The notes under the pieces: model-generated | Databases searched by the model: none | The model's input: only the letters and a program-made list of their open reading frames with translations | Told to the model about the DNA's origin: nothing | Shown: piece after piece, positions 18,270 to 28,736 of the stretch | Position numbering within the stretch: position 1 is the first letter of the stretch | Layout of the letters: every line of letters begins with the position of its first letter | Source of the DNA: Nesterenkonia natronophila | Lineage (GTDB): Bacteria; Actinomycetota; Actinomycetes; Actinomycetales; Micrococcaceae | Assembly (NCBI RefSeq): GCF_003595215.1 | Contig: NZ_QYZP01000003.1 | Coordinates: forward strand, 124,001 to 188,000 | Direction: 5' to 3' | DNA length: 64,000 nucleotides | Program-made: the position numbers and the translations under genes

Positions 18270-19999
18270 GCGCCTCAAATGAGACATATACCGAGGACCA
18301 GTACCTCGAGGTCAATAAGTATCAGCCCAAGTCGAGCTCCGGGAAGATCGCCAACTACGTCGACACCCGAGTCGGCGGTACCGGGATTGTCCGCGAGTTC
18401 GGGCGTAAGGTCTTCCCGGACCACTGGACCTTCATGTTCGGTGAGGTTGCCCTTTACAGCTTCATCATCACCGTCATATCAGGTGCATTCCTGACCTTCT
18501 GGTTCGACCCCTCCATGGCGACGACTCGCTATTCCGGCTCCTACGCCCCACTGCAGGGGCTGGAGATGTCGATGGCTTACGCCACCTCCCTCGAGCTCAG
18601 CTTTGATGTGCGTGGCGGCCTGTTCATGCGCCAACTGCACCACTGGGGCGCTTTGATGTTCGTCCTGGCGATGAGCGTGCACATGATCCGCGTCTTCTTC
18701 ACAGGAGCGTTCCGCAAGCCGCGTGAGCTGAACTGGGTGGTCGGCGCCACGCTTCTCGTGCTCGGTCTGGGTGCCGGCTTCACCGGTTACTCCCTTCCCG
18801 ACGAGGTTCTCTCAGGCAACGGTCTGCGGATTATCGACGGAATGCTCAAAGCTATTCCGGTGGTGGGTACGTACATCTCCTTCTTCCTGTTCGGTGGCGA
18901 GTTCCCCGGCAATGAAGTCATCCCCAGGCTGTATGCCCTGCACATCTTTGTGATCCCGGCGCTGATTCTGATTCTCATCGCTGTTCACCTATTCCTGGTG
19001 GTGACGCACAAGCACACGCAGTACCCAGGTCCTGGGCGCACCGAACGCAATGTGGTCGGCTACCCCGTGGGCCCGGTCTACGCAGCCAAAGCCGGCGGTT
19101 TCTTCTTTATCGTGATGGGTGTGCTCAGCCTCCTAGCGGGCACATTCCAGATCAACGCCTTGTGGAACTATGGGCCATACGACCCGTCGCCGGTTCAGGC
19201 CGGCACTCAGCCTGACTGGTATATCGGGTGGTTCGACGGCGTCCTACGCATCATGCCAGGGTTTATCGGGAACATACCGCTCGAATTTGTCATACCCACT
19301 CCGTGGGGAGGCAATTCAATAGCGACCCCTGTCCTTGTGCCCATGATTCCGATTACCCTTCTGTTGCTCGGAGTGTTCGTCTGGCCGTGGCTGGAGAATT
19401 GGATCACTGGTGACAAGCGAGAGCACCACTTGTTGGATCGACCCCGCAATGCGCCCACTCGCACAGCATTCGGTGTGGCTATGGTGGTCTGGTACCTGGT
19501 GATGTGGGGTGCTGCCTCTTCCGACCTGATGGCCACCCACTTCGCACTGTCGCTGAACGACGTCATCTATTGGCTGCGTGCGGCGTTCTTCCTCGGGCCG
19601 ATCATCGCCTACCTGTTGACCAAACGGATCTGTCTGGCTCTTCAGCGCAAGGACCGAGAGGTCGCCCTCCATGGACATGAAGCCGGTGTCATCGAAGTCA
19701 GTGCTGAGGGAGAGTTCCACGAGAAGCATAAGCTGCCCAACGAGCATGAGCTGTGGACGCTGGTCTCCTACGAGGCGCCAGCGCCGAGCGGCCCTCAGCC
19801 GAATGCCAAGGGCAAGATCACAGCACTTGAGAAGCTCCGAGCTCGCCTGAACCGTATCTGGTTCGAGGACCGGGTGGAGCCTGTCAGTCGCGAGGAGTAC
19901 CTCGAAGTGATGCGGCATCACGGGCACGGCCCGTCAGCGCTGGAAGCTGCGGAGTCACGCCAGGCGATCACAGCGGGGACGGGATCCGACAGCCGTTGA
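18266..19999 (+). CDS. qcrB: Cytochrome b subunit of the bc complex
   Basis: Membrane core of the menaquinol oxidase half of the supercomplex. Eight or more helices bind two b hemes; conserved pieces are FMRQLHHWGALMFVLAMSVHM with heme His residues, GFTGYSLPDEVLSGNGL (quinol site region), ALHIFVIPALILILIAVHL with the second His pair, and QPDWYIGWFDG. The 577 residues include the long hydrophilic C-terminal extension seen in actinobacteria (from about residue 465). Start and stop are clear. A strong hairpin lies 10 bases past the stop and ends the ctaE-qcrCAB transcript. QcrB is the target of known bc1-aa3 inhibitors in mycobacteria. Confidence 0.97.
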   Translation: MSASNETYTEDQYLEVNKYQPKSSSGKIANYVDTRVGGTGIVREFGRKVFPDHWTFMFGEVALYSFIITVISGAFLTFWFDPSMATTRYSGSYAPLQGLEMSMAYATSLELSFDVRGGLFMRQLHHWGALMFVLAMSVHMIRVFFTGAFRKPRELNWVVGATLLVLGLGAGFTGYSLPDEVLSGNGLRIIDGMLKAIPVVGTYISFFLFGGEFPGNEVIPRLYALHIFVIPALILILIAVHLFLVVTHKHTQYPGPGRTERNVVGYPVGPVYAAKAGGFFFIVMGVLSLLAGTFQINALWNYGPYDPSPVQAGTQPDWYIGWFDGVLRIMPGFIGNIPLEFVIPTPWGGNSIATPVLVPMIPITLLLLGVFVWPWLENWITGDKREHHLLDRPRNAPTRTAFGVAMVVWYLVMWGAASSDLMATHFALSLNDVIYWLRAAFFLGPIIAYLLTKRICLALQRKDREVALHGHEAGVIEVSAEGEFHEKHKLPNEHELWTLVSYEAPAPSGPQPNAKGKITALEKLRARLNRIWFEDRVEPVSREEYLEVMRHHGHGPSALEAAESRQAITAGTGSDSR

Positions 20000-20008
20000 T
20001 CGGTAGCT

Positions 20009-20051
20009 GACGCTGCGGGCCTTCTCCGACTCGGGGAGGGCCCGCAGCGTC
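20009..20051. terminator. Strong terminator between qcrB and rarA
   Basis: A perfect 13-bp inverted repeat (GACGCTGCGGGCC/GGCCCGCAGCGTC) with a 17-base interior that can pair further (CTCCGA/TCGGGG partly). It lies between the convergent genes and probably serves both. A T run is lacking, as is usual for GC-rich actinobacteria. Confidence 0.85.
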
Positions 20052-20055
20052 TCCG

Positions 20056-21429
20056 TCAGCCCTGCGGGCCGCGGACGATGTCGCGTAGGCGAAACAGTCG
20101 CTCCCCGACCGAGCGTTCGTTGCCGTTCTGCGTCGGGGAGTAGTAGTCCACCCCAACCAGATCATCGGGGGCATACTGCTGTCGAGCCACATGGTGCGGC
20201 TGGTCGTGGGCATAGACATAGTCCTTCCCATGACCGAGCCGAGCCGCCCCCGCGTAGTGGCTGTCTCGCAAATGCGGCGGGACGGAGTGACCTCTACCGG
20301 AGCGCACATCTGCGATGGCAGCATCGAGTGCCTTATAGGAGGCGTTGGACTTCGGGGCTGTCGCGATGTGCACTGTGGCCTGAGCCAGTAGGATCCTGGC
20401 CTCAGGCATACCGATGCGCTGGACCGCATCTGCTGCTGCTACTGCCGTCTGCAACGCTGAAGGATCCGCCATAGCAACTTCCTCGCCCGCTGCGATGACG
20501 AGCCGACGGGCTATGAATCTTGGATCCTCTCCAGCCACAATCATGCGGGCCAAGTAGTGCAGGGCGGCATCCACGTCCGAGCCGCGCAGGGACTTTATGA
20601 AGGCCGAAATGACATCGTAGTGCTGGTCACCGTCCTTGTCGTAGCGCTGCACTGCGAAATCGGCTGCCTGCTGCGCATCCTCCACACCTATTCGGTCCGA
20701 GTCCCGGCCCCGAGCCACTGCTGCTGCCGCTTCCAGCGTGGTCAGCACCCTTCTGGCGTCACCTCCAGAGACACGCAGGATATGATCCCGAGCCTCAGCT
20801 TCAAGGTCGAAAGCTCCGGCCAATCCGCGTTCGGATTCAAGCGCTCGATCAATGAGACCGGAGAGGTCCTCCCGGCCCAGTGATGTCAGCGTCAGCAGGA
20901 GTGACCTGGACAGCAGCGGCGCCACCACGCTGAAGGAGGGGTTCTCGGTGGTCGCGGCGATCAGTATGACCCAACCGTTCTCCACTCCCGGAAGGAGAGC
21001 GTCCTGCTGGGCCTTGTTGAAACGGTGGATCTCGTCTAGGAACAGCACTGTCGTCAGCGAACGCAGGTCCCTGTCCTCAAGGGCCTGATCCATGACCTGC
21101 CTGACGTCCTTTACGCCAGCGCGGATGGCGGAGAGTTCCACGAACTTCCTGGCCCCACCACGTGCCACCACATGGGCGATCGTCGTCTTCCCAGTCCCCG
21201 GCGGCCCATAGAGAATGACTGAGCTGGCCCCAGCAGGGCCCGTGTTGCCCTCGGTCAGCACCCGCAGGGGGGATCCCCCTTTGAGAAGATGCTGCTGGCC
21301 CACCACCTCATCCAGGGTGCGGGGTCGCATTCGTACTGCGAGTGGGGTGTGGCGGCGGGGCTCACGGGTCTGGGACACTCTGTCGGCGTTGTCCTGATCC
21401 TCAGGTTCGGTGAAGAGGTCGCCTGTCAT
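20056..21429 (-). CDS. rarA: Replication-associated recombination protein A (AAA ATPase)
   Basis: RarA/MgsA is a clamp-loader-like AAA+ ATPase that acts at stalled replication forks and binds SSB. The 457-residue protein has VRMRPRTLDEVVGQQHLL, Walker A LYGPPGTGKTT, VELSAIRAG, Walker B TVLFLDEIHRFNKAQQD, sensor AATTENPSF, and the C-terminal tetramerisation region with DAALHYLARMIVAGEDP and DSHYAGA. The first 30 residues are acidic and variable. On the minus strand TAATCT ends 7 bases before the ATG, so the mRNA may be leaderless. Confidence 0.95.
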   Translation of the reverse strand: MTGDLFTEPEDQDNADRVSQTREPRRHTPLAVRMRPRTLDEVVGQQHLLKGGSPLRVLTEGNTGPAGASSVILYGPPGTGKTTIAHVVARGGARKFVELSAIRAGVKDVRQVMDQALEDRDLRSLTTVLFLDEIHRFNKAQQDALLPGVENGWVILIAATTENPSFSVVAPLLSRSLLLTLTSLGREDLSGLIDRALESERGLAGAFDLEAEARDHILRVSGGDARRVLTTLEAAAAVARGRDSDRIGVEDAQQAADFAVQRYDKDGDQHYDVISAFIKSLRGSDVDAALHYLARMIVAGEDPRFIARRLVIAAGEEVAMADPSALQTAVAAADAVQRIGMPEARILLAQATVHIATAPKSNASYKALDAAIADVRSGRGHSVPPHLRDSHYAGAARLGHGKDYVYAHDQPHHVARQQYAPDDLVGVDYYSPTQNGNERSVGERLFRLRDIVRGPQG

Positions 21430-21492
21430 AGGTCCCAGATTACCGGCCGGGCGGGCCGTCCGACGTGGAGGCGCTTTATGCTGGTCTGTGAG

Positions 21493-22170
21493 TCAGCTCG
21501 CCGTCGCCAATTCCTCGAGCCATGCCGACCAGAACTGCTTCCATGCCTCTGCGACATCGGGGCCGGGCAGCTTCTCATGTGTCACCACGAGCCTGCAGCC
21601 TGTGTTGGCCGGTTCACCGCGAAACTGCAGGACCCCCAGAGCTGCACCGGTATCGGGGTCCGAGAGTGAGAACTTTGGTGCTCTCACGCCGGGTCTGGAC
21701 CGCTCGTTGGACGTCATCGCCGGCAACAGGGCTGCTCTGCCTTGTGGGTTGGCCAGGAGTTCGCGCAGTTGCACCCACTCGAGACCGAGTGTCTTGGAGC
21801 GAGAAACGGAAAAGGTCCCGTCCGGCATCTGGCCGGGGAGGCGCAGCCCGGTGAGGCGTTCATAACCAACCGTCACTCCCTGAGCCCACCAACCGTCCAC
21901 ACCATGCTCCTCGGTGACCCATGCTGCGATGGCTGCGTGACCAGCGGCCCGTCCCGGCCCAGCATCGATTAGTGCCACCCACTCATCCCATCGGCGTCCA
22001 GTCTTGGCCCGGATGGTGTCGTCGCTATGCTCGGGAGAAGCGGCCCTGCCGGTACCTTCTCGACTCGGTGCGGACTCGGCGAGCACCAACGGCCGCAGGT
22101 CAGCATAGCGCTGACCACTCATTTCCATCCGCCGGCGGATGCTGGTGAGGTCAGGCTCTCTCTCGAACAT
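21493..22170 (-). CDS. DUF4287 domain protein with probable SRPBCC-like C-terminus
   Basis: A 225-residue cytosolic protein of unknown function. The centre (about residues 50-100) matches DUF4287: KTGRRWDEWVALIDAGPG, HAAIAAWVTEEHGVDGWWAQ and VTVGYER. The C-terminal 110 residues resemble an activator-of-Hsp90/SRPBCC lipid-binding fold (TFSVSRSKTLGLEW, GVLQFRGEPANTGCRLVVTHEKLP, AWKQFWSAWLEEL). This pairing is common in Arthrobacter-type genomes. GAGGA lies close to the ATG. It stands between rarA and aspS; gaps of 63 and 57 bases allow a shared transcript. No function should be assigned beyond the fold guess. Confidence 0.8.
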   Translation of the reverse strand: MFEREPDLTSIRRRMEMSGQRYADLRPLVLAESAPSREGTGRAASPEHSDDTIRAKTGRRWDEWVALIDAGPGRAAGHAAIAAWVTEEHGVDGWWAQGVTVGYERLTGLRLPGQMPDGTFSVSRSKTLGLEWVQLRELLANPQGRAALLPAMTSNERSRPGVRAPKFSLSDPDTGAALGVLQFRGEPANTGCRLVVTHEKLPGPDVAEAWKQFWSAWLEELATAS

Positions 22171-22227
22171 AAAGTCCTCGGATCTCCTCAGCAGAGTCTC
22201 GGGATGAGGTGCAGCCTCCGCTCCATT

Positions 22228-24006
22228 CTAGGCGGGGGCCCCACCCGTGGGCTCGGGTTTGGCGTCCACCCCAGCCTCTTTTCGCTGCTGTGGCGTAATG
22301 GGAGCGGGAGCGGCAGTCAATGGGTCATACCCGGCTCCAGTCTTCGGGAACGCGATGACTTCCCGAATAGACTCTTCGCCGGCCAGCAGCGCGACGACGC
22401 GGTCCCAGCCGAACGCGAACCCACCGTGTGGAGGGGCGCCGTACTTGAACGCATCAAGCAGGAATCCAAACTTCTCCCGGGCGTCCTCCGGAGAGAGGCC
22501 CATCACTTGGAACACCCGCTCCTGCACATCCTGTCTGTGGATACGGATGGAACCACCGCCTATCTCGTTTCCATTGCAGACCAGGTCGTAGGCGTAGGCA
22601 AGGGCCTCGCCGGGGTCCGTGTCGAACGTCTCAGCGAATTCCGGTTTCGGTGCCGTGAACGCATGATGAACGGCCGTCCAAGCACCCGATCCGACTGCCA
22701 CATCTCCAGCGGCCTGGGCATCGTCCGTGGGTTCGAACATGGGTGCATCCACTACCCACACGAAGGACCAGCTGCCGGGTTGAATCAGCTCCAGGCGCTG
22801 GGCGATCTCATTGCGGGCCGCGCCCAAGAGTCCGCGGGCAGCGGCCGGCTTATCGGCTGCAAAGAAGATGCAGTCACCGGGCTTAGCGCCGACGGTCTCT
22901 GCCAAACCGGCCTTCTCTGACTCTGAGAGGTTCTTGGCCACAGGTCCGCCGAGCTCGCCGTTGTCCTGGACCAGAACGTAGGCCAGCCCTTTGGCGCCGC
23001 GCTGCTTAGCCCACTCCTGCCAAGCGTCCAGTGTCCGCCGAGGCTGTGACGCTCCACCGGGCATGACGACCGCACCCACATAGGGTGCTCTGAAGACGCG
23101 GAAGGGCGTCTCCTTGAAGTATTCGGTGAGTTCGGTCAGTTCAAGACCGAAGCGCAGGTCTGGTTTGTCTGTGCCGTACCGCGCCATCGCCTCTCGGTAG
23201 GTGATGTGAGGAATGGGGGTGTCGATGTCTGCGCCAATCAGAGACCATAGTTCCCGGGTGACTTCCTCAACGAGGGCGATCACATCTTGCTGCTCAACAA
23301 AGCTGGCCTCGATGTCCAACTGCGTGAACTCAGGCTGGCGGTCGGCCCGGAAGTCTTCGTCCCGGTAGCAGCGTGCCAGCTGGTAATACTTCTCCACTCC
23401 GCCAACCTGCAGCAGCTGCTTGAACAGTTGAGGTGACTGGGGCAGGGCGTACCATGAGCCCGGGCTGAGGCGTGCCGGCACCACGAAGTCCCGGGCCCCT
23501 TCTGGGGTGGACCGGGTCAGTGTGGGAGTCTCGACCTCAAGGTAGCCCTGGCTGTGGAGCACGTCGCGTGCGACTCGGTTGGCTTCCGAGCGAAGCCGCA
23601 TAGCCTTGGCCGGGCCTTTCCGCCGCAGGTCCAGGTAGCGGTGCCGCAGGCGGGCTTCCTCACCGACTTCCACGTGATCATCGATCTGGAAAGGCAGTGC
23701 GGCAGCCGCGTTGAGCACCTCTGTGGTCTGTGCGATGACCTCGACCTCACCGGAGCTGAGATTGGGGTTCTCGTTGCCTTCAGGTCGGCGCTCAACCACA
23801 CCAGTAATCTTGAGCACAAACTCATTGCGCAGGGGATCGAAGTCTTTCTCATCGCGAACTACCACCTGTGCCACGCCCTGAGCGTCGCGCAGATCCAAGA
23901 AGGCGACACCTCCATGGTCGCGGCGGCGGGCTACCCAGCCGGTCAGCGTGACGGTCTGGCCTATGAGCTCGGCGTTGATCTCGCCGGTGGTGTGGGTGCG
24001 GAGCAC
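22228..24006 (-). CDS. aspS: Aspartyl-tRNA synthetase, probably non-discriminating (Asp/Asn)
   Basis: Class II synthetase of 592 residues that charges tRNA-Asp. It has the N-terminal OB anticodon-binding domain, motif 2 ([22 protein letters not shown] region), the bacterial GAD insertion and motif 3 ([13 protein letters not shown]). In the anticodon domain the sequence [10 protein letters not shown] has His where discriminating enzymes such as E. coli's have Leu. That His is one of the known markers of AspRS enzymes that also charge tRNA-Asn, with Asn then made by the GatCAB amidotransferase. The specificity call is inference from this residue. The GTG start follows AAGGAAGGA. hisS lies 11 bases upstream, so the pair is an operon. 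Confidence 0.96.
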   Translation of the reverse strand: MLRTHTTGEINAELIGQTVTLTGWVARRRDHGGVAFLDLRDAQGVAQVVVRDEKDFDPLRNEFVLKITGVVERRPEGNENPNLSSGEVEVIAQTTEVLNAAAALPFQIDDHVEVGEEARLRHRYLDLRRKGPAKAMRLRSEANRVARDVLHSQGYLEVETPTLTRSTPEGARDFVVPARLSPGSWYALPQSPQLFKQLLQVGGVEKYYQLARCYRDEDFRADRQPEFTQLDIEASFVEQQDVIALVEEVTRELWSLIGADIDTPIPHITYREAMARYGTDKPDLRFGLELTELTEYFKETPFRVFRAPYVGAVVMPGGASQPRRTLDAWQEWAKQRGAKGLAYVLVQDNGELGGPVAKNLSESEKAGLAETVGAKPGDCIFFAADKPAAARGLLGAARNEIAQRLELIQPGSWSFVWVVDAPMFEPTDDAQAAGDVAVGSGAWTAVHHAFTAPKPEFAETFDTDPGEALAYAYDLVCNGNEIGGGSIRIHRQDVQERVFQVMGLSPEDAREKFGFLLDAFKYGAPPHGGFAFGWDRVVALLAGEESIREVIAFPKTGAGYDPLTAAPAPITPQQRKEAGVDAKPEPTGGAPA

Positions 24007-24017
24007 AGCGTCCTTCC

Positions 24018-25364
24018 TTAAGGGTCTTCAGTCTTGCGAATGATTTGGGGGGTCAGGTCCTCAGTCGGGGGAGCCCAACTGCTGGGATCGGTTTCTTCCT
24101 GGGTTCCTGAACGAATGTCTTTGACCTCATGGCGGCCAAGATCGTCAGTGAACCACACAAATGGGATACCTCGCCTGTCCGCGTACTTGATCTGTTTGCC
24201 GAACTTCTCCGCGCTCAGCGCGACCTCAGCGCTGATGCCCCTGCTGCGGAGCTGGTCAGCGACATCCTGGGCTGCACCCCAATCTTCTGAAGTACGGAGG
24301 GTGACATACACCACGGTGGGCACAGAGCGCGACGCCGCCAGTTCCCCGGAGCTGAGCAGGGCTGAAAGCAGCCGTGTCACACCAATGGAGAGTCCCACAC
24401 CGGGGAAGACCCGTTTGCCCTTGGAGGCAAGTGACTCGTAGCGGCCGCCCGAACAGATGGAACCGAGATCCTCATGACCGTGCAGCAGGGTCTCAATGAC
24501 GGTTCCGGTGTAGTAGTCCAACCCGCGCGCGATAGAGAGATCTGCCATGGCACGCCCGGGCACGCGCGTGTTAAGCACGCTCATCAGCTCAGACAGTTCA
24601 TCCAGGCCCTCTTGCAGCAGAGCAGAGGGCTCATCACCAACCAGTGCGCGGACCTTCTCCGCGAAGGAACCGTCACCGGTGCGAATCTGGGCCAGCTCCA
24701 GCGCCCGCTGCGCCTGCTCCGCGGATGCACCGGCGGTACGGCGCAGCTCCTCCGCGACTTGGCTGGGCCCAACCTTCTCCAGCTTGTCGACGATTCGGAG
24801 CACTGCCGCAGTGTCAGTGAGTCCGATGGATCGGTAGAACCCCTCTGAGAGTTTCCGGTTGTTGACCCGCAGACTGAACTCACCGATCCGCAGAGCCTCG
24901 AGTGCCCTTGCCATGACTATCGCGATCTCAACATCACAGCGGAAGGGCAGCGCGCCGTCGCCCACGATGTCGATATCGGCCTGAGAGAACTCCCTGAACC
25001 GACCGGCCTGAGGGCGCTCGCCACGCCAGACCTTCTGAATCTGATACCTACGGAATGGAAAAGCCAGGTGCCCGGCATTTTCCGTGACATACCGGGCAAA
25101 CGGAACCGTATTATCAAAGCGCAGCGCCAGCTTGGCTTCCCGGCCAGCCCCCTCATCCTCGTGAATCCTGGAGATGGCGTAGATTTCCTGGTCGATCTCC
25201 CCCTTCTGCAGCAGGGTCTCAACCGTCTCAACAGCTCGGGTCTCCAGTGGTGAGAAGCCGTGGACCTCGAAGACTTGACGAAGTGTGTCGAGCATATGCA
25301 GCTCAGTCAGCCGCTCAGCCGGCAGCAGCTCGAGGTAGCCCGAGAGAGAGGCTTTGCGTGCCAT
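24018..25364 (-). CDS. hisS: Histidyl-tRNA synthetase
   Basis: Class II synthetase that charges tRNA-His. The 448 residues show motif 1 around [33 protein letters not shown], motif 2 [18 protein letters not shown] with QADIDIVG, the histidine-binding [13 protein letters not shown], motif 3 [18 protein letters not shown], and a C-terminal anticodon-binding domain. AAGGAG precedes the ATG, with a longish spacer of 13 bases. It is the first gene of the hisS-aspS pair and is divergent from the DUF349 gene across a 96-base gap containing both promoters. Confidence 0.97.
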   Translation of the reverse strand: MARKASLSGYLELLPAERLTELHMLDTLRQVFEVHGFSPLETRAVETVETLLQKGEIDQEIYAISRIHEDEGAGREAKLALRFDNTVPFARYVTENAGHLAFPFRRYQIQKVWRGERPQAGRFREFSQADIDIVGDGALPFRCDVEIAIVMARALEALRIGEFSLRVNNRKLSEGFYRSIGLTDTAAVLRIVDKLEKVGPSQVAEELRRTAGASAEQAQRALELAQIRTGDGSFAEKVRALVGDEPSALLQEGLDELSELMSVLNTRVPGRAMADLSIARGLDYYTGTVIETLLHGHEDLGSICSGGRYESLASKGKRVFPGVGLSIGVTRLLSALLSSGELAASRSVPTVVYVTLRTSEDWGAAQDVADQLRSRGISAEVALSAEKFGKQIKYADRRGIPFVWFTDDLGRHEVKDIRSGTQEETDPSSWAPPTEDLTPQIIRKTEDP

Positions 25365-25460
25365 AGGTGCTCAACGACTCCTTCTGAGGTGGGTCTTGCC
25401 AAACCACACCATCATACGGGTACGGCACAGAGTAATGGTCTGTCGCGGTAACCTGGTGGG

Positions 25461-26747
25461 ATGAGTCCAGCTATCAAGCCGAACTACCATCAAACCCCCT
25501 TGGATGAGGTGCGCGAACGTACCCGGGTGGATGAAGAAGGCCACGTGTACGTGCGCTCCGCGTCGGAGGGTGGGGAGGAAGCGTATGTGGGGCAGTTCTC
25601 CGCAGGTGATGCCGAGGCCGCCCTGCAGTACTTCACCCGCAAGTTCGACGACCTCTACAACAGGGCTCTGCTCCTGCGGGCCCGGGTAGCCACTCAGGCT
25701 GACTCCGCCGGGGCCCTGCGCTCCAGCCAGGCCACACTGAGCAAGGAACTGGAGAACGGAACCTGGGTCGGTGACGTGATCGGGCTGCGTGGAATCCTGC
25801 ATGAGATTGAGCGGGGAATAGATGGCATCGCTGCTGCGGAGAAGAAGCAGAACGAGGAAGCTCTCGCAGCCAAGGCTGCGGTGCGCGAAGAGATCGTGCG
25901 AGCCGCAGAGGACCTGGCCGCCGTCGACCCGGACCGTCAGCATTGGAAGTCCGCCCAGGAACGAATGAATGAACTGTTTGATCAGTGGAAGACTGAACAG
26001 CGCAACCCGCCCAGGCTGCCAAAGTCGCAGGAAGACCCGCTCTGGAAGCGGTTTCGGGAGGCGCGGAGCACTTTCGAGCGTCACCGCAAGGCATTCTTTG
26101 TGCGCCGAGACAAAGAAGCCGCTGACATCAAGAGAGCCAAGGAAGAGCTGATCGCTGAGGCGGAGAAGCTCCAGGACTCTAAGGATTTTGGGTCGACCAC
26201 CAAGGCATACCACCGGCTCATGGACCGGTGGAAGGAACAGGGGAGAGGCCCTCGCAAGACGGAAGACGCCCAGTGGGCGAGGTTCCGTGCCGCTCAGGAC
26301 GTGTTCTTCTCAGCACGTGATGAGGCAAATGCGAAGATGGAGGCCGAGTACAGGGAGAACCTCAAGAAGAAGGAGGAGATTCTCGGTAAGCTTCGCGGCC
26401 TCATGCCTTTCACTAAGCCCGCAGCGGTGCGTGAGCGGTATTTTGCGCTCATTGAGGCGTGGGATGCCGCCGGGAAAGTTCCCAGGGCAGATATTAAGCG
26501 TATGGAGCGCGCCATCGGTGAGGTGCAGGACGCTTTCCGTGAGGCCGAGGGTGCTACCCGCAGTCCACGGGAGTCAGCCCGGAATGACCGACAGTCTGAG
26601 ATGATCGATCAGCTGGAGGAGACCATTTCTCAGTTGGAGGTCGAACTGGCGCAGGCTGATTCAGACGGCGATGCTCAGCGCAGGCGTGAAGCTGAAGAGG
26701 CTCTTGCGGCGCGCCGCAGCTGGCTTAAGATGCTCACTTCGAGCTGA
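25461..26747 (+). CDS. DUF349 domain protein
   Basis: A 428-residue, strongly charged and mostly helical cytosolic protein with several DUF349 units of about 75 residues. Each unit shows the family pattern DLAAVDPDRQHWKSAQERM...LFDQWK, LWKRFREARSTF and RLMDRWKEQGRGPRKTEDAQWARFRAAQD. The last 60 residues form a predicted coiled coil (MIDQLEETISQLEVELAQA). Its function is not established in bacteria. A TAACCT -10 box ends 6 bases before the ATG, so the mRNA is probably leaderless. It is conserved next to hisS/aspS or the aro cluster in related genomes, as far as I recall. Confidence 0.88.
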   Translation: MSPAIKPNYHQTPLDEVRERTRVDEEGHVYVRSASEGGEEAYVGQFSAGDAEAALQYFTRKFDDLYNRALLLRARVATQADSAGALRSSQATLSKELENGTWVGDVIGLRGILHEIERGIDGIAAAEKKQNEEALAAKAAVREEIVRAAEDLAAVDPDRQHWKSAQERMNELFDQWKTEQRNPPRLPKSQEDPLWKRFREARSTFERHRKAFFVRRDKEAADIKRAKEELIAEAEKLQDSKDFGSTTKAYHRLMDRWKEQGRGPRKTEDAQWARFRAAQDVFFSARDEANAKMEAEYRENLKKKEEILGKLRGLMPFTKPAAVRERYFALIEAWDAAGKVPRADIKRMERAIGEVQDAFREAEGATRSPRESARNDRQSEMIDQLEETISQLEVELAQADSDGDAQRRREAEEALAARRSWLKMLTSS

Positions 26748-26760
26748 AATAACAGATAGA

Positions 26761-26789
26761 TTACACTTGCTGGGTCTGCGAACTAGACT
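26761..26789 (+). promoter_or_regulatory. Promoter for the mltG-aro gene cluster
   Basis: TTACAC and TAGACT are separated by exactly 17 bases, a good match to the housekeeping sigma consensus. They leave an untranslated leader of about 45 bases before the GTG of mltG. It lies in the 93-base gap after the DUF349 gene and probably drives mltG, aroE and the genes after it. Confidence 0.6.
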
Positions 26790-26840
26790 GTCGTCCTGCC
26801 CAGACCCGTCCTGCCGTCAACATGTTCAGCGAGGAACTGC

Positions 26841-28736
26841 GTGAGCGATGAACAAACCCCCGACGTGGGGTCTCGCCGTCGTCGCCGCGAGATACGCGAA
26901 TCCCGCGAGAGGGAACGCGCTGCGCAACGGGAGCGCGAGTCGGCGGTTCGTCGAATGAGCAGCTCCTCGACAGGGGCTGTCACGCCTCGCGGGTCCGCTG
27001 AGAGTTCACCAAACTTGTTCGATCAGGAAACCACGACTCCCAAGGATGAACGCCGCAGCGTCGCGTCGCGGGTGACCCCTGCAACTTCGGCCGGGAGCCC
27101 AGCGTCTGCGGGCACGAGTCATCCAGGTCAAGGGTTCCGCTCCCGCAGAGAGCGTCGACTCAAAGCCCAGCGCGCTGACTACCCCCAGACAGGACACGGC
27201 CACCACGAGCCTGACCGCCAAGCGGTCGCTGTGCCTCCCACGGTTGCCACCACGGAGGAAGAACAGACTCCGCTGGGGAGTGATAGTGCAGCCCAACCCG
27301 TCCAAAGTGCAGCACCCGCAGCGCCCACCGGATCCCCGTCCACTCCGTTCGAAGAAGTTGTGGCTCCGCGTTCCGCCGCCTCACCGGAGTATGAGCAGCC
27401 GGAGCCGGAATATGAGTATGACGACCACGATGAGCTCGACTGGGACGGCGTCTATGACGATGAGCACTTCGACGATGACGAACACTTTGATCATGATGAA
27501 CACGGCGCGCCGATCTTGGTTGGTGCGTCAGACTATGGCCGCGGGTATCAGACTGTCGCTCCTGTGGAAGGGCGAGTGAATCGCAACCTTCTGTTGAGGC
27601 GCAAAGCCAAGCGGCGCCGGCGTAACATCACGTTGGCAGTCGCAGTGCTGGGTTTCGCGACACTCATGGTTGCCTTTGTCATGATCGTGCAGTCACTGCT
27701 CGGGGGCGACGAGGTCGCCGACTATGACACGGTCGCGGGGGACGAGGTCGAGTTTGAGATCTACCCCAATGAGGGCCTCGCCTCTATCCAGAACCGTTTG
27801 GTGGATGAAGAGATCATTGCCGGAACTGAGGCGTTTCAGGAGGCTCTGGAGGAGCTCGACCCCGAGGCGAGTTACCACGCAGAAACGTTGACGATGCGTG
27901 AGCAGATGCCCGCCGCTGACGCGGTGGAAGTTATCTTCGGAGACGGCGAGCAGGTGGGTTACATCAACGTGAACGCCGGGTTCAGGCTGGATGAAACCTT
28001 GGACGCCATCGCCACGGGAGCCCAGATTTCCCAGGAAGAACTGCAGGAGCTCAATGAGAATCCTCAGCAGTTCGGGGTTCCGGACCAGGCAGAGGACCTC
28101 GAAGGCTTCCTTGCCGCTGGCGAGTACGAGCCGGCCGTCGACGCCTCCGCCGAAGAGATTATCCAAATGATGGTGGACCCCACTTTGGAGCGGCTTGAAG
28201 AGGTAGGCGTCACCGACCCCGATGACCAGTGGGACGCCGTCATCACAGCCTCGCTGATCACCGCTGAGGCCAACAACACCATCAGCGAGGAGCGCAGCCG
28301 TGACGAGCGGCTCGAGGACTATCGCATCATGGCCGGCGCCATCGAGAATCGTCTGGAGCCGGACCAGACTGAGACCGACGGTCTGTTGCAGATCGACGCT
28401 GCAGTGAACTACGGCATCGGTCTCTCCGGTGACCTGCACTTTCCAGAGGAAGAGCGGCTGAACGCGGACAATGAGTACAACACTTACGTCCACACGGGTC
28501 TCCCGCCCGGCCCCATCGCAGTGCCGGTCTCGGATACGATCACCGCTGCAGCAGATCCGGCGGACACTGATGCGTTCTACTGGGTCACCGTCAACCCGAT
28601 CACCGGAGAGACCCGGTTCAACGACGATCTCGCCGGGCACGAGGAAGACACCGAGGAATTCCTGGAGTTCTGTAGTGAGAATGAAGGAGCCTGTGGCCCT
28701 GGGGATGTTGACGCGGCAGAGGATGAGTTTGACTGA
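26841..28736 (+). CDS. mltG: Endolytic murein transglycosylase (MltG/YceG-like)
   Basis: Membrane-anchored lytic transglycosylase that cuts new glycan strands and sets their length. The 631 residues begin with a 260-residue cytoplasmic region that is Arg-rich, then Pro/Ser-rich, then very acidic (DDHDELDWDGVYDD), followed by one membrane helix at about 261-285. The periplasmic YceG domain shows the family's LQIDAAVNYGIG, NTYVHTGLPPGPIAVP and YWVTVNPITGETRF. Glu476 in ITAEAN aligns with the second Glu of the SIVEKE motif and is the likely catalytic acid, while the first Glu of that motif is Thr here. The stop overlaps the aroE start, linking wall growth and the chorismate genes in one transcript. 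Confidence 0.92.
   Translation: MSDEQTPDVGSRRRRREIRESRERERAAQRERESAVRRMSSSSTGAVTPRGSAESSPNLFDQETTTPKDERRSVASRVTPATSAGSPASAGTSHPGQGFRSRRERRLKAQRADYPQTGHGHHEPDRQAVAVPPTVATTEEEQTPLGSDSAAQPVQSAAPAAPTGSPSTPFEEVVAPRSAASPEYEQPEPEYEYDDHDELDWDGVYDDEHFDDDEHFDHDEHGAPILVGASDYGRGYQTVAPVEGRVNRNLLLRRKAKRRRRNITLAVAVLGFATLMVAFVMIVQSLLGGDEVADYDTVAGDEVEFEIYPNEGLASIQNRLVDEEIIAGTEAFQEALEELDPEASYHAETLTMREQMPAADAVEVIFGDGEQVGYINVNAGFRLDETLDAIATGAQISQEELQELNENPQQFGVPDQAEDLEGFLAAGEYEPAVDASAEEIIQMMVDPTLERLEEVGVTDPDDQWDAVITASLITAEANNTISEERSRDERLEDYRIMAGAIENRLEPDQTETDGLLQIDAAVNYGIGLSGDLHFPEEERLNADNEYNTYVHTGLPPGPIAVPVSDTITAAADPADTDAFYWVTVNPITGETRFNDDLAGHEEDTEEFLEFCSENEGACGPGDVDAAEDEFD

Noticed and set aside
25371..26213. 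Minus-strand open frame opposite the DUF349 gene
   Set aside because: Shadow of a charged, GC3-biased gene; no family features.
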